This document shows positions 33,108 through 42,260 of a stretch of 46,128 bases of DNA, piece after piece. The notes beneath the pieces are model-generated. The model did no database searches. It was not told where the DNA came from and was given only the letters and a program-made list of their open reading frames with translations. The position numbers and the translations under genes are program-made. Every line of letters starts with the position of its first letter. The first letter of the stretch is position 1. Origin of the DNA: Planctomycetota bacterium (GTDB taxonomy: Bacteria; Planctomycetota; UBA8108; UBA1146; JAJFFE01); contig JAJFFE010000005.1 in NCBI GenBank assembly GCA_021776775.1, forward strand, positions 1-46,128. Reading direction: 5' to 3'.

Positions 33108-34414
33108 GTCGCGACGTCGTCCGGCTCAGCCACGCCCTTTGGTGGCTCGGCAATACCGGCGAGTTCCCGGGTCACCGGCATGACGAATTCACCCGCCAAG
33201 ATCTTGGTGATCGCAGCGAGAGGAACTGAGAGGAGCACCCCGACCAAGCCGAAGAGCTTCCCGAACACGAGAAGCGTGACGATGATCGTCAGAGGATGCA
33301 GCCCCACTTCCTGCCCCAGAAACTTAGGAATGAGGATGAAGCCCTCGATAGCCTCCATGGCCGCGACGAACCCGAGCATGGCGATCAAGGTCCCTAGGCT
33401 TCCCGCGTCGAACCATGAGAGCAGCAGCGCCGGAACCAACGCGATGTAGATGCCGATGTAGGGAATAAGCCCCAAGAAGCCGGCCGCGAATCCAAGCGGA
33501 ATTCCGAACGGAACATCCATCAGGAACAGACCGACTGCGAGCACGGTGGCCTTGATCAGGCAGACGGTTAATCGCCCGCGAAAGAAGGCGGCGATCGTCA
33601 GATCTATTTTCCCGAAAATTCGAACGATCTGGGTGCGATGGGCCGCGGGAAGGTGGCGCTTCACTGCCGCGATGATCGGATCGATCTCGAGCAAGAAAAA
33701 GAACACGTAGAACGGCAGCAAGAAAACGTAGGAGAGGAATGTGAAAAGCCCCGGCCCCTCTTGGGACGGCCGTTGCGAGGACTGCTCCGTCGTTCTCTTC
33801 GTCTCTCGCTCTCGTTCGCGATCCTCCCGGAATGTGTAGCTGAGCCTAAGCTCGAGCCACGCTTGGATGCGATCGAGCGTGTCTTTTACCTGCTGCTTCT
33901 TGTCGGCGGTTTCCAGTTCGGCACGCTTCTGGTCCAACCATTCGTCGATCCCGTCGCTGAGATAGGCGGGAAACTTGTCGCGCTTCAGTTCGGTGACGTA
34001 GTTCTTGAGACGCTCGAGATATCCGGCGTCGTAGCGATCGTTCTTCGGTTGGTCGTCGCGGTAGTGCTTACCCGGAACCGGGTCCCCGGTCTCGGGGAAA
34101 TCCCGCAACCGTTCTTCACCCGTAGCCCGCTTCACCGCGACTTCCATGCCTCGGGCAGAGTACACCCCCCCGACCACCAGCACTGACCCGCCAACCACGG
34201 TGAAAATGATGAAAATCGTGAGCACGGCGGCCGTGCGCGGTAATCGACACGCTTCGAGTCCGTCGGCAAACGGATCGAGCACGTACGCGATGAGGAATCC
34301 GAGGATGAGAGGCGCGAAGATATCGCTGAGAAAATAGACGCCGAGAAAACACACGAGAACAACGAGAGCGAGGAACGCTAGCCGTACACTGCGCTGTCGT
34401 AGCTGGCTGTCCAT
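33104..34414 (-). CDS. AI-2E family / PerM-type transporter
   Basis: A 436-residue polytopic membrane protein. Two N-terminal helices end in the family segment PLILGFLIAYVLDPFADGLE. About six more helices form the C-terminal half, with FGIPLGFAAGFLGLIPYIG and FVAAMEAIEGFILIPKFLGQEVGLHPLTI, both classic for the family. The middle region (about residues 95-225) is an unusually long charged insertion, rich in Lys, Glu and Arg and probably coiled coil. Family members export AI-2, act as sodium-proton antiporters or have no known role. The ATG lies inside the end of the Minf_1886 gene (37-bp overlap) with AAAGGGA ahead of it. Confidence 0.88.
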   Translation of the reverse strand: MDSQLRQRSVRLAFLALVVLVCFLGVYFLSDIFAPLILGFLIAYVLDPFADGLEACRLPRTAAVLTIFIIFTVVGGSVLVVGGVYSARGMEVAVKRATGEERLRDFPETGDPVPGKHYRDDQPKNDRYDAGYLERLKNYVTELKRDKFPAYLSDGIDEWLDQKRAELETADKKQQVKDTLDRIQAWLELRLSYTFREDRERERETKRTTEQSSQRPSQEGPGLFTFLSYVFLLPFYVFFFLLEIDPIIAAVKRHLPAAHRTQIVRIFGKIDLTIAAFFRGRLTVCLIKATVLAVGLFLMDVPFGIPLGFAAGFLGLIPYIGIYIALVPALLLSWFDAGSLGTLIAMLGFVAAMEAIEGFILIPKFLGQEVGLHPLTIIVTLLVFGKLFGLVGVLLSVPLAAITKILAGEFVMPVTRELAGIAEPPKGVAEPDDVAT

Positions 34415-34836
34415 TCATCCCTTTCGGGATCGTAGTCGAGCGTCGGGCGAACAAAGAAGACATCCCCCAACGGAATGCCATCGTAGCCGCCGGAGAAGTC
34501 CTCCTTGCTATCGGAGTCTTGGCTCCCCATCAAGCCGTATTCGACGAGGTTGAAGACAATATCTCCAAAGTGGTCCGACTTCTCGATACCCCAACAGTCG
34601 ATCACGGTCCCGGCGAGACAACCGAACATCTCCAGCGCGAGTTCGCGAATGCCTTCGAGCAAATCAGGTCCCGTGACATGCTGACTGGACGGAGCCGCGG
34701 TCTCGTCGCAGTCGCCGTACTTGGTTCGGACCGTATGGTCCAACGCTTCGAAGACGAAGTTATAAGCCTCTGGCTTGAACCGTTTGTCGTTCCGGAGCAG
34801 CGACTGAAAGCGCTCCTGGGGGGAGGACGAGTCCAT
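34378..34836 (-). CDS. Minf_1886 family protein
   Basis: A 152-residue cytoplasmic protein of the family known only by the locus name Minf_1886, seen mainly in planctomycetes, verrucomicrobia and relatives. Characteristic features are DKRFKPEAYNFVFEALDHTVR near the start, GPDLLEGIRELALEMFG, a WGI(E)KSDHFGDIVFNLVE stretch, and an acidic tail. I chose ATG 34836 because the family begins near this point; the open frame extends to 34905. The gene overlaps the start of the AI-2E family gene by 37 bp, so they are co-transcribed. Function unknown. It is one of the better taxonomic hints in the window. Confidence 0.8.
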   Translation of the reverse strand: MDSSSPQERFQSLLRNDKRFKPEAYNFVFEALDHTVRTKYGDCDETAAPSSQHVTGPDLLEGIRELALEMFGCLAGTVIDCWGIEKSDHFGDIVFNLVEYGLMGSQDSDSKEDFSGGYDGIPLGDVFFVRPTLDYDPERDEWTASYDSAVYG

Positions 34837-35274
34837 GAGTGGGGCGGGATCCCTTCCGTGAACGACCGGGCAATCGCACCCGAGGACGAAGGGGACAACG
34901 ACCACCCCTTGCTGCCTTGATATCGGTTCACGGACCGGTTGCCTTTGCAGGGAAAGTCGGGCGCCATCAGCGTCTCGTGATTCAAGCGTTCATCGCGGCG
35001 CTACGTGCCTCCCCCAACGACGTAAAGCGCGCCGACGCAAGGGTGGGCGCCGGCCAGCTACCGCGATCACGGCGCCGGGGTGGCCGCCGCTCGTGATTCA
35101 GACCATCCAATGCTATGGCACGGCCAAAGAAGGGCTTACGGCGTCACCGCGCTTGCCCTCCGTTGCGATCAGGATTTACACGGAGTTTGGCGAACTCGAC
35201 GATCGGGAATCGAGCGGTGTCTTCGGCGATGGACGTTACCGGTCGTCGGACGGAGTAAACGACCCGCGACGACG
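34837..35274. other. 438-bp non-coding interval between holB and the Minf_1886 gene
   Basis: I see no frame with a start, ribosome site and plausible composition on either strand. A possible minus-strand terminator for holB lies at about 35126-35159: AGGGC pairs with GCCCT and TTCTTT follows. A promoter for the Minf_1886 gene should lie here, but I could not pick one out. Confidence 0.4.
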
Positions 35275-36201
35275 TCAGCGGGCCAACAAACGAGCGAGCC
35301 GTTCGAGCACCAGCTCGCCATTCAGATTCGAATCGAGCTTGCGATGGAGCTCCGCTACGTGGAGCGCTTGCTCGGCCAATCGCTCCCGTCGATCCGGGTC
35401 CGAGTCGCGTCGGCCGCGAATACCATCGAGGACCAGTTCGACGAGACGACGCACGCGATCACGCTTGGTCTCGCTCGAGGTCAGCGGCGGGACGAGATCG
35501 ATCAACGCTTCCGGCCGATGCACCATCGAGCCCGAAATGAGCGCCTCGAACTGCTCGGCCCCACCCGCGGCGGCGATGCCGTCGCGCAATCGAACGGCGA
35601 GTCCGGGTGAACCGTCCGACATGCGAAACAGTGATTCGACTTCATCTGCCGGGACGTCGACCCGCTCGAGCACTGTGCGAAACTCTTCCGGTGACAGCCC
35701 GGTGAACGGCACGCGATGACAGCGAGAGATAATCGTGTCGAGAAGCTGCGCGGGGCGACTGGTAATCAATAAGAACAGAATTCCCGCCGGTGGCTCTTCC
35801 AGCGTCTTGAGAAACGCGTTTGCGGACGTCGCTGGCATCGCTTCGGTGGGGTCGACAATGACGACGCGCCGGTCGCCGGTCCGGACCGAGAGTTCTTGAA
35901 TGGTGGTTCGCACCTGACCGATCTCGATCGTCGTCCCGGCCGGTTCCAGCACCGAATATCCCGGGTGATTCCCCGACACCAGCGTTCGACAGGACGCGCA
36001 GTCGCCGCACGGAACAGACGACCCGTGCGGACACAGCACCGCCGCCGCCACCGCTTCTGCAAACAGTCGTTTGCCAACCCCTTCCGCGCCGACGAGAAGG
36101 TACGCATGCCCCAAGCGACCCGACTCCAAAGCGTGCGTGAACGCGACCCGGTTCGGTTGGTGACCGATCACCTCGGACGCGAGCACTCTCGGTCGAATCA
36201 T
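35275..36201 (-). CDS. holB: DNA polymerase III delta' subunit
   Basis: A 308-residue clamp-loader subunit. The AAA+ core has a P-loop at AYLLVGAEGVGKRLFAE, a four-cysteine zinc module in CPHGSSVPCGDCASC, the sensor region VVIVDPTEAM and the SRC-like motif in LLDTIISRCHRVPF. SANAFLKTLEEPP is highly typical of delta' and of gamma/tau. The ATG at 36201 has a very strong GGAGGAGAA site and overlaps the tmk stop by 4 bp (ATGA). An ATG further upstream lies inside tmk. tmk-holB is a conserved bacterial pair. The protein helps load the sliding clamp at the replication fork. Confidence 0.93.
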   Translation of the reverse strand: MIRPRVLASEVIGHQPNRVAFTHALESGRLGHAYLLVGAEGVGKRLFAEAVAAAVLCPHGSSVPCGDCASCRTLVSGNHPGYSVLEPAGTTIEIGQVRTTIQELSVRTGDRRVVIVDPTEAMPATSANAFLKTLEEPPAGILFLLITSRPAQLLDTIISRCHRVPFTGLSPEEFRTVLERVDVPADEVESLFRMSDGSPGLAVRLRDGIAAAGGAEQFEALISGSMVHRPEALIDLVPPLTSSETKRDRVRRLVELVLDGIRGRRDSDPDRRERLAEQALHVAELHRKLDSNLNGELVLERLARLLAR

Positions 36202-36842
36202 GACTTCTCCTCCGCGGCCGGGCCGCACACGAGAGATTCGACGTCCACCGCAATCGCCTCGATCGAGCGCGATGCGTCGACTGACTCAATTCGATCCCCG
36301 GGTAGTCCGAGGATCTCGCGTGCAGCGAGTCGCTCGAATCCTTCGTGCACTCGTTCCAAGAAGCCGTCGCGCGATTCGAACCGATCAAGCGATCCCGAGA
36401 GACGCTCCCGGCACACGTCGAGCGGCGCCCGCACAATGATATTGAGGTCGGGTCGTCGCTCACCGAGCACCCCGCGCAAGAGCGATCGCACGTGCGCGTC
36501 TCCGAGTTGCCCGGCGATTCCTTGGTAGATCAACGTCGAGAGGTGGAATCGATCACTGATCACTGTCGAGCCCGCCTCCAACGCCGGTCGGATGACAGTC
36601 TCGAAGAGCTGTACGCGACTCGCGAGAAACAACAGCGCCTCGGACTCCGCTCGGAGTTCGATCTCACGCGCATTGAGCAGGATCTCCCGTACCGCTTCAC
36701 CCAGGCTAGTGCCGCCCGGTTCGCGAACGGTGATCACGGTTCGCCCGCGCCGTTGAAGCGCTTCGGTCAGCCGCGCCACCTGCGTGCTCTTCCCGACACC
36801 GTCGACGCCTTCGAACGCGATGAAGCGGGGTCCTGCTGTCAC
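36198..36842 (-). CDS. tmk: Thymidylate kinase
   Basis: A 214-residue kinase that phosphorylates dTMP to dTDP. The P-loop is FEGVDGVGKSTQVARL. The TMP-binding arginine motif is VREPGGTSLGEAVREILL. VISDRFHLSTLIYQG is the DRF/DRY motif. A lid region follows. The start is GTG with GGAG upstream. It is the first of the tmk-holB pair, and lipA lies 67 bp upstream in the same direction. Confidence 0.96.
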   Translation of the reverse strand: MTAGPRFIAFEGVDGVGKSTQVARLTEALQRRGRTVITVREPGGTSLGEAVREILLNAREIELRAESEALLFLASRVQLFETVIRPALEAGSTVISDRFHLSTLIYQGIAGQLGDAHVRSLLRGVLGERRPDLNIIVRAPLDVCRERLSGSLDRFESRDGFLERVHEGFERLAAREILGLPGDRIESVDASRSIEAIAVDVESLVCGPAAEEKS

Positions 36843-36909
36843 GGTCGAGGACTCCGATCCATCGTGCTACAGATCACTCGATCAGCAGTTGTCATTCCCT
36901 CGGCGCCGA

Positions 36910-37809
36910 TCATTCGATCGGTACTTGCTCGTCGGCCATGTACGACGACCGCACGAACGGCCCGGCGAAGACCATGTCGAATCCGATCTCCCGACCACGG
37001 CGCTCCCACGCCGAAAAGCGATCCGGATGGACGTACTCCTCGACCGGCAAGTGGTCGACACTCGGCGAGAGGTACTGGCCGATGGTGACGATTTGCACTC
37101 CGTGCTCGTACAGATCGACCAGTAGCGCGTCGACCTCTTCGTCCGTTTCGCCGAGACCGAGCATGAATCCAGACTTGGCGAAGCGACGCACTGCGTCTTC
37201 CTGTCGGTCGTAGAATTCGCGAGACCGCTTCAGAAGATCGAGAGAGCGTTGGTACTTCGCACCGGGCCGCACCCGCTTGTACAACCGCGGCACGGTCTCG
37301 ATATTGTGATTCATAATGTCCGGGCAAGCGCCGAGCACTCGGTCGATGTCGTCGTTCACCCCGCGAAAGTCGGGGACCAACACCTCGATGCGAGTCTCCG
37401 GTCGCGACTCCCGAATCCCCTCGATGCACGAGACGAACTGGGCGCTCCCTTGGTCCGGCAAGTCGTCTCGATTGACGGAGGTAATCACGACGTGGCGCAG
37501 GTCCATGGTCTCGACCGCGCTGATCAAACGCCCGGGCTCTTCCGGGTCGGCCGGCGAGGGAATCCCACCCTTCACCGAGCAGAATCGGCACGAGCGGGTA
37601 CAGACGTCGCCGAGGATCAAGAACGTGGCCGTGCCGCGCGACCAGCAGTGGTTGCGGTTCGGGCAGCGCGCCTCCTCACAGATCGTGTGAAGGCCGTGGC
37701 CATCGCGAAGGCTCGCCTCGGTGCGACGACTCGACGCGGTTCGACTGATCGGCATGCGCAGCCACTCCGGCAAACGCTGTCGCTCCCACTGAATTGCTGA
37801 ATCGGCCAC
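36910..37809 (-). CDS. lipA: Lipoyl synthase (radical SAM)
   Basis: LipA inserts two sulfurs into protein-bound octanoate to make the lipoyl cofactor of 2-oxoacid dehydrogenases and the glycine cleavage system. The auxiliary 4Fe-4S cluster cysteines are Cys44, Cys49 and Cys55 (CEEARCPNRNHCW). The radical SAM cluster is Cys70, Cys74 and Cys77 (CTRSCRFC). HNIETVPRLYKRVRPGA is a family hallmark, and the C-terminal RSSY motif is present. Length is 299 residues. The start is GTG with AGGGAG upstream. lipB is not in the window. Confidence 0.97.
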   Translation of the reverse strand: MADSAIQWERQRLPEWLRMPISRTASSRRTEASLRDGHGLHTICEEARCPNRNHCWSRGTATFLILGDVCTRSCRFCSVKGGIPSPADPEEPGRLISAVETMDLRHVVITSVNRDDLPDQGSAQFVSCIEGIRESRPETRIEVLVPDFRGVNDDIDRVLGACPDIMNHNIETVPRLYKRVRPGAKYQRSLDLLKRSREFYDRQEDAVRRFAKSGFMLGLGETDEEVDALLVDLYEHGVQIVTIGQYLSPSVDHLPVEEYVHPDRFSAWERRGREIGFDMVFAGPFVRSSYMADEQVPIE

Positions 37810-38028
37810 CCTGGCTCCCTCTGGCTGCGTCTCGATGATGCAAGCGGGTCGTTCCGCTCATGACACGAGGCGCATTCGGGCGGCCCACTCGAGGCGGCTT
37901 GACGACTGCGCTTCATGACCGAGCAGGCTAGCGCGTCAGGAGGGGAAAGACAATCCGAGCAACCCAGCACGGCCGGCTCAGAAGTTGGCGAGATGATCCC
38001 CCGGGGGCGGGTCTCATGAGGATTGCGT

Positions 38029-38970
38029 TTAGCCGTCGCCCTTTTCGACCGCCGCGCTCGGGCTGCGGACGCGCAAGAAGCGAAACAGCCCGTCGAGGAC
38101 GTTGCGAATCTCGGGAAGCTTCGCACGGGCCGCCTCGGCGCCGGCGTCGATCATTCGCTGCAGCTCGGTGAAATCGGACCAATACTTCGCCCCGATATCG
38201 GGATGGATCACGACGTCCGCCCGCGACAGCTCCAGCGTGTTGAGCTTCTGAGCCGCGATCGCCTCGCAGCGCATGATGCTGTTCCAGCCGCGATCGATTG
38301 TCTCGAGACGCGGCAGGTCGCTGGAAAGGTCGGCCGCAATCACCATCGCGCCCGGCACGAGTTCTAGTGCGGCATTCACGGGAACCGACCCGATCACACC
38401 GATGTCGGCGAGCAGCATGTCGTCGATCTCGACCGGCGGAAAGAACCCCGGTAGCGAGCACGAAGCGAGAACCGCGGTTCGCACCGATCCCTCGGTCAGG
38501 AGTACCTCGATCGGTTGCTTCAGATCGATGGCCGGTACGGCAAACGGTATTCGTAAGTCTTCGAAATCGACGTCGGGGACGAATTTGTCGATGGTGCTCG
38601 CGAGGGTATCGCTGCCGTAGATACTCGGCTTCGTGATCAAACTGGTAAAGCTCAGGCTCTTGCGAATCTTCGAGAAGAACGACTGCAGGACGTTACGTTC
38701 CGCGTCGTTGGCACCGAACATCAGGCGGCGGAATTGATCGTTCTGAAACTCTTCGCTGCGCAGATACCCGAGAGTGAACTCGATAACTTCATCGATATCG
38801 CCGTGGAGTGCGTATGCAGCACCCACGATGGAACCGACCGACGTGCCAACGATGCCATCGATCGGCACTCCCTCGTCGTGGAGCACTTTGATCACACCGA
38901 GGTGAGCCAAGCCGCGCGACCCGCCCCCACCGAGGGCCAGCACTACCTTGCCCTTGCCGAACAACGCCAT
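38029..38970 (-). CDS. Patatin-like phospholipase (RssA type)
   Basis: A 313-residue patatin-fold acyl hydrolase. The oxyanion loop is LALGGGGSRGLAHLGV. The nucleophile is Ser44 in GTSVGS. The dyad aspartate is Asp189 in LLADIGVIGSVPVNAA, where the usual DGG/DGA reads DIG. The catalytic pair itself is therefore intact. No signal peptide or transmembrane segment is visible, so it probably acts in the cytoplasm or at the inner membrane surface. I chose ATG 38970 because the family starts just before the GGGGSRG loop. The open frame extends to 39303, inside the upstream gene. It follows the PaaK-like gene by 70 bp. Confidence 0.88.
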   Translation of the reverse strand: MALFGKGKVVLALGGGGSRGLAHLGVIKVLHDEGVPIDGIVGTSVGSIVGAAYALHGDIDEVIEFTLGYLRSEEFQNDQFRRLMFGANDAERNVLQSFFSKIRKSLSFTSLITKPSIYGSDTLASTIDKFVPDVDFEDLRIPFAVPAIDLKQPIEVLLTEGSVRTAVLASCSLPGFFPPVEIDDMLLADIGVIGSVPVNAALELVPGAMVIAADLSSDLPRLETIDRGWNSIMRCEAIAAQKLNTLELSRADVVIHPDIGAKYWSDFTELQRMIDAGAEAARAKLPEIRNVLDGLFRFLRVRSPSAAVEKGDG

Positions 38971-39040
38971 ACTCACGTCGCTTTCTCGCACATTCCGAAC
39001 GGACCGCGCCGAATCAAGGCGCTGGCCAACCAGAGACGTC

Positions 39041-40579
39041 TCATGCCGATCCCGGCTCCGAGTCGACGCCCGCAGGCTGTTGCGGCACTGGGCCTCCGCC
39101 CCCCCCCGCCTGGCCACGAAGATCGACGATGCGGTTCTCCTTAAGTTGCGTTTCCATACCCGTACGGTGCAGGATCTCTGCCCGCGAGACGACTTCGACT
39201 TGAGGCCGAATTTCGATTCCGGCTTCACACGTCTTCTCGATATCGGCGATCGCAGGCTCGAGTTCATAGCCACTGACGAGCGCCACCGCCAGACAGAGTT
39301 CATCGCAGTCGAACGGATCGTCGTTGCGCTTGCGGATCACCAACTGCCACTCGTCGACGGCCGGGTGCCCGTTCAAGATATCGGAGACGGCGTTGAGGTT
39401 TACCAACGCGCCCTTGATCTTGGTCAGGTTGAAGTCCTTCTGGTTGGACTGTCGACTCAAGTTGGACGAGAAACGCGGCACGGTCCGCCCGCAACCCGGA
39501 CACCGGTCGCGGGTCAGGCCACCTTCGACGATATCCCCGGTTCGGTAACGCAGCACGATCGACGCGCGTCCGTCGAGTGGCGTGTAGACCAACTCGCCGG
39601 TCTCCCCGTCGGGCAGCAACTCCCCCGTGTCCGGATCGACCACTTCGAACAGGTCGAGATCGGGATAGGTGTGAAAGCCCGTCTCTTCGCCGCCCTGGCA
39701 TTCACTCCAACACTTGCGGCTCTCCGTGAATCCGTAGACGCTCAGGATCTTCGGATCCGTGGCCCCACCTCGGCGCAGCATGTCGCAGAGCTTCACGCGG
39801 TAGCCGGGAGCGACGCGGTCACCGCCGAGGAACACTCGACGGATGAACGACAGGTCCATGCCCTCTTCGACCGCGTCGCGAATCAGGTGGTACACGTACC
39901 CGGGAATACCCGCGACCATCGAAGGTCGGACCTTGGACAACACGCGAAGGATGCCGGTCGTGCCCATGACCTTGCCGCCGCCGGTCTGCAAGATGAACGT
40001 CCCGCTCCCGATCCCGACCTCTTGCACCTGCCAGAAGGCGAGGTGAGGCGCGTACGGGAAGACGGAGACGATGCGATCGTCGGCACTCTCGACGGTAGCG
40101 ACCTCGGCGATACGACGGCCGACTTCACGGAGAATGTCCATGTCGTAGTTGCTCAAGAAAAACGACGTCGGCAGCGCGGTTCGGCCCGTCGTGAAGAACG
40201 CTTGTACCGGGCGATACTCGGCCCCGATCTCCGCTTTGACCGCGTCAGCTCCGTGAATCCACTTCTTGCAGAGCAGACGCAGCTTTCGCGACAGCGGAAG
40301 ATTTGCCTTGAGCAATTCCGGGGTCGGCTGCAATACGAACTGTCGGGGGCGTTGCGGATCGTCGTCGGTCGGCGCAATCACGGCTTTGTGACTGAACGGA
40401 ACCTGAGCGAAATCGGCCAGCGAGCGGAACTGGCGTGGATCGATACCGTGCTCTGCGAATAGGGCTCGATAGTAGGGATGGTACGGAACGACCTGTTCGG
40501 ACAGAAACGAACGAAGCTTCGCGAGCTGGAGGCGCCGTTGCTGCTCAGGGCTGAGAAACTGCCAACGCGAAGACCTCAT
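39041..40579 (-). CDS. PaaK-like adenylate-forming enzyme (phenylacetate-CoA ligase family)
   Basis: A 512-residue protein of the AMP-forming ligase superfamily, closest by eye to phenylacetate-CoA ligase/coenzyme F390 synthetase. PYHPYYRALFAEHGIDP is the typical PaaK N-terminus. The P-loop reads FFTTGRTALPTSFFLSNYD, lacking the usual TSGTTGKP lysine form. The A5 motif is YGFTES, A7 is YRTGDIVEGG, and CPGCGRTVPRF is a PaaK-type cysteine pair. A C-terminal lysine is in ETQLKENRIVDLR. The glycine- and proline-rich tail is extra. It starts 14 bp after the substrate-binding-protein gene of an ABC importer, so the two are probably one operon. The acid it activates is unknown. Confidence 0.85.
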   Translation of the reverse strand: MRSSRWQFLSPEQQRRLQLAKLRSFLSEQVVPYHPYYRALFAEHGIDPRQFRSLADFAQVPFSHKAVIAPTDDDPQRPRQFVLQPTPELLKANLPLSRKLRLLCKKWIHGADAVKAEIGAEYRPVQAFFTTGRTALPTSFFLSNYDMDILREVGRRIAEVATVESADDRIVSVFPYAPHLAFWQVQEVGIGSGTFILQTGGGKVMGTTGILRVLSKVRPSMVAGIPGYVYHLIRDAVEEGMDLSFIRRVFLGGDRVAPGYRVKLCDMLRRGGATDPKILSVYGFTESRKCWSECQGGEETGFHTYPDLDLFEVVDPDTGELLPDGETGELVYTPLDGRASIVLRYRTGDIVEGGLTRDRCPGCGRTVPRFSSNLSRQSNQKDFNLTKIKGALVNLNAVSDILNGHPAVDEWQLVIRKRNDDPFDCDELCLAVALVSGYELEPAIADIEKTCEAGIEIRPQVEVVSRAEILHRTGMETQLKENRIVDLRGQAGGGGGPVPQQPAGVDSEPGSA

Positions 40580-40593
40580 TAGCTCTCGATCTC

Positions 40594-41481
40594 CTATCCC
40601 GGTTTTAGTTTACCACTCCCATCGAGAGTTGCCTCCCCCGGGATGAGCATCGACTCGCGAATCTGGACGAGTCGATCGATCCAGCCGGGGATTTGAACCC
40701 CAGGGGTAACCGCCGGAAACGAATAGACTCGGCCGGCCCGAACCGCTTCGAGGTGCGGCGTGAACGGATCCCAGACCTGGTGCCCAGCGCCGGCGGCGCT
40801 CCCGATCGTTGTATCGACAATCGCATCGGGCTGCCTTTGCACCATCTGCTCGGCCTCGATCTGAACCCACGCTTGGTCGAATTCCGAAAACGTGTTCCGC
40901 CACCCCGCCGCGAGCAGCATCCCGTGAACAAATGATTTGCGACCCGCCACGAACATAGGTCCGTGATGGATCACGAACGCCGCGTGCGGGGCGTCCACGC
41001 CGGGCGGCGGGACCGCGAGCCGCTGATCGAGCGCGCGGACAAACTCGCTTGCTCGCGCCTGCGCATCGACCAGTGTTCCGATTCTCTCGACCGCGGCTCG
41101 GACGTCGGCGAGCGAGTCGCCGCCGAGTACCTCGACCGGCAGACCGAGACGGCGAAGGTCTTCGAACAGATTCGCCTGCCCCACACTGGCGACGCCGAGG
41201 ACACAGTCGGGTTCGAGTCGAAGAATGGCCTCCAAGTCAGGGGTGAATGCTCCGACGCGCGTCACCTCGGCGGGAACGCCCTGGCAGAAGTCGGTCACTC
41301 CGACCAACCGATCGCCCTGCCCGAGAAACAGCATGATCTCCGTGAAACTCGGGCCGAGGGAGACCACGCGCGTGGCCTCGGTCACGGCTCGTGGTTCTTC
41401 GTTCGGCTCCGGACCGAGCGCCAACGCGAGTATCGCCCCGCCGACCAACAGGAGGGCAACCACAGAGAGCCATCGATTCAT
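40594..41481 (-). CDS. btuF: Helical-backbone metallophore-type periplasmic binding protein (BtuF-like)
   Basis: A 295-residue substrate-binding protein of the BtuF/FepB class. An N-terminal membrane anchor or signal (WLSVVALLLVGGAILALAL) is followed by RVVSLGPSFTEIMLFLGQGDRLVGVTDFC. That segment is the standard start of cobalamin- and siderophore-binding proteins. A long backbone helix (LADVRAAVERIGTLVDAQ) joins two lobes. No lipobox cysteine is obvious, so it may be membrane-tethered. Its ATG overlaps the ATPase stop by 4 bp. BtuF-like sequence suggests vitamin B12 or a related corrinoid, but iron-siderophore uptake cannot be excluded by eye. Confidence 0.88.
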   Translation of the reverse strand: MNRWLSVVALLLVGGAILALALGPEPNEEPRAVTEATRVVSLGPSFTEIMLFLGQGDRLVGVTDFCQGVPAEVTRVGAFTPDLEAILRLEPDCVLGVASVGQANLFEDLRRLGLPVEVLGGDSLADVRAAVERIGTLVDAQARASEFVRALDQRLAVPPPGVDAPHAAFVIHHGPMFVAGRKSFVHGMLLAAGWRNTFSEFDQAWVQIEAEQMVQRQPDAIVDTTIGSAAGAGHQVWDPFTPHLEAVRAGRVYSFPAVTPGVQIPGWIDRLVQIRESMLIPGEATLDGSGKLKPG

Positions 41482-42260
41482 GCGCCTCCGACTTTGCGGC
41501 GTCCGGTGACGAACACAGGACTGCTACGGTCCTCACCGACCTCCACCCAAGGGATACCGTACAGCTCTTCGAGCGAGCTTGCGTTGATCACGTCACGCGG
41601 TGCCCCGCAAAACCGCGGGCGACCGTCCCGTAGCCCCAACGCCAAATCGCCAATGCGTTGCGCAAGACGCACGTCATGCAGCACCGCCACCATCGTCACG
41701 GACTCATCATGGCGAAGCTGTTCCATTATGCGAACCAGATCCTCCTGAGCTGCCGGATCGAGACCAGCCGTCGGTTCATCGAGCAGCATGACCGGGGTCT
41801 GCTGGGCCAGCGCACGCGCGATGAACACCTTTCGTCGCTCGCCACCACTCAAGGTGTCCACTCGGCGCTGGGCGACATGACCCAGGCCAACCCGTTCGAT
41901 CGCCTCTGCCGCGAGTTCTCGGTCTTCCGCCGAGTAGCTCTCCCAGGGACGCCGGTAGGGCGCGCGACCAAACAACGTCATCTCGTGGACGGTGTACGGA
42001 AACGAGAACTCCATGCGCTGAGGAACGACCGATAATGTTCGCGCGATCTCGTGCCGCGAGAGCCGCGCCGCTGGCTTCGCCGCAAGCGTCGCCACTCCCG
42101 TCGTCGCGAGTCGCTGCCGGATCCCGGCCAAGAAGGTCGACTTCCCTCCGCCGTTCGGACCGATCACAGCGAGCGCATGCCCGCTCGGAACCGAGACGGT
42201 GACGTCGTGCACAACCACTTGGCCGTCTCGTTCTACCGAGAACCCTTCGAGTTCGATCAC
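41478..42260 (-). CDS. btuD: ABC importer ATPase, FecE/BtuD family
   Basis: A 260-residue ABC ATPase. Walker A is GPNGGGKST, the Q-loop lies near VVPQRMEFSF, the signature motif is LSGGERRKVFIARAL, and Walker B is VMLLDEPTAGLD with a conserved switch histidine in VAVLHDV. It energises the BtuC-like permease. The start is GTG, overlapping the permease stop (GTGA). It overlaps btuF by 4 bp at the other end. Confidence 0.93.
   Translation of the reverse strand: MIELEGFSVERDGQVVVHDVTVSVPSGHALAVIGPNGGGKSTFLAGIRQRLATTGVATLAAKPAARLSRHEIARTLSVVPQRMEFSFPYTVHEMTLFGRAPYRRPWESYSAEDRELAAEAIERVGLGHVAQRRVDTLSGGERRKVFIARALAQQTPVMLLDEPTAGLDPAAQEDLVRIMEQLRHDESVTMVAVLHDVRLAQRIGDLALGLRDGRPRFCGAPRDVINASSLEELYGIPWVEVGEDRSSPVFVTGRRKVGGA

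Noticed and set aside
38971..39303. Longer start for the patatin gene
   Set aside because: The extension lies inside the PaaK-like gene in another frame and lacks patatin-family residues.
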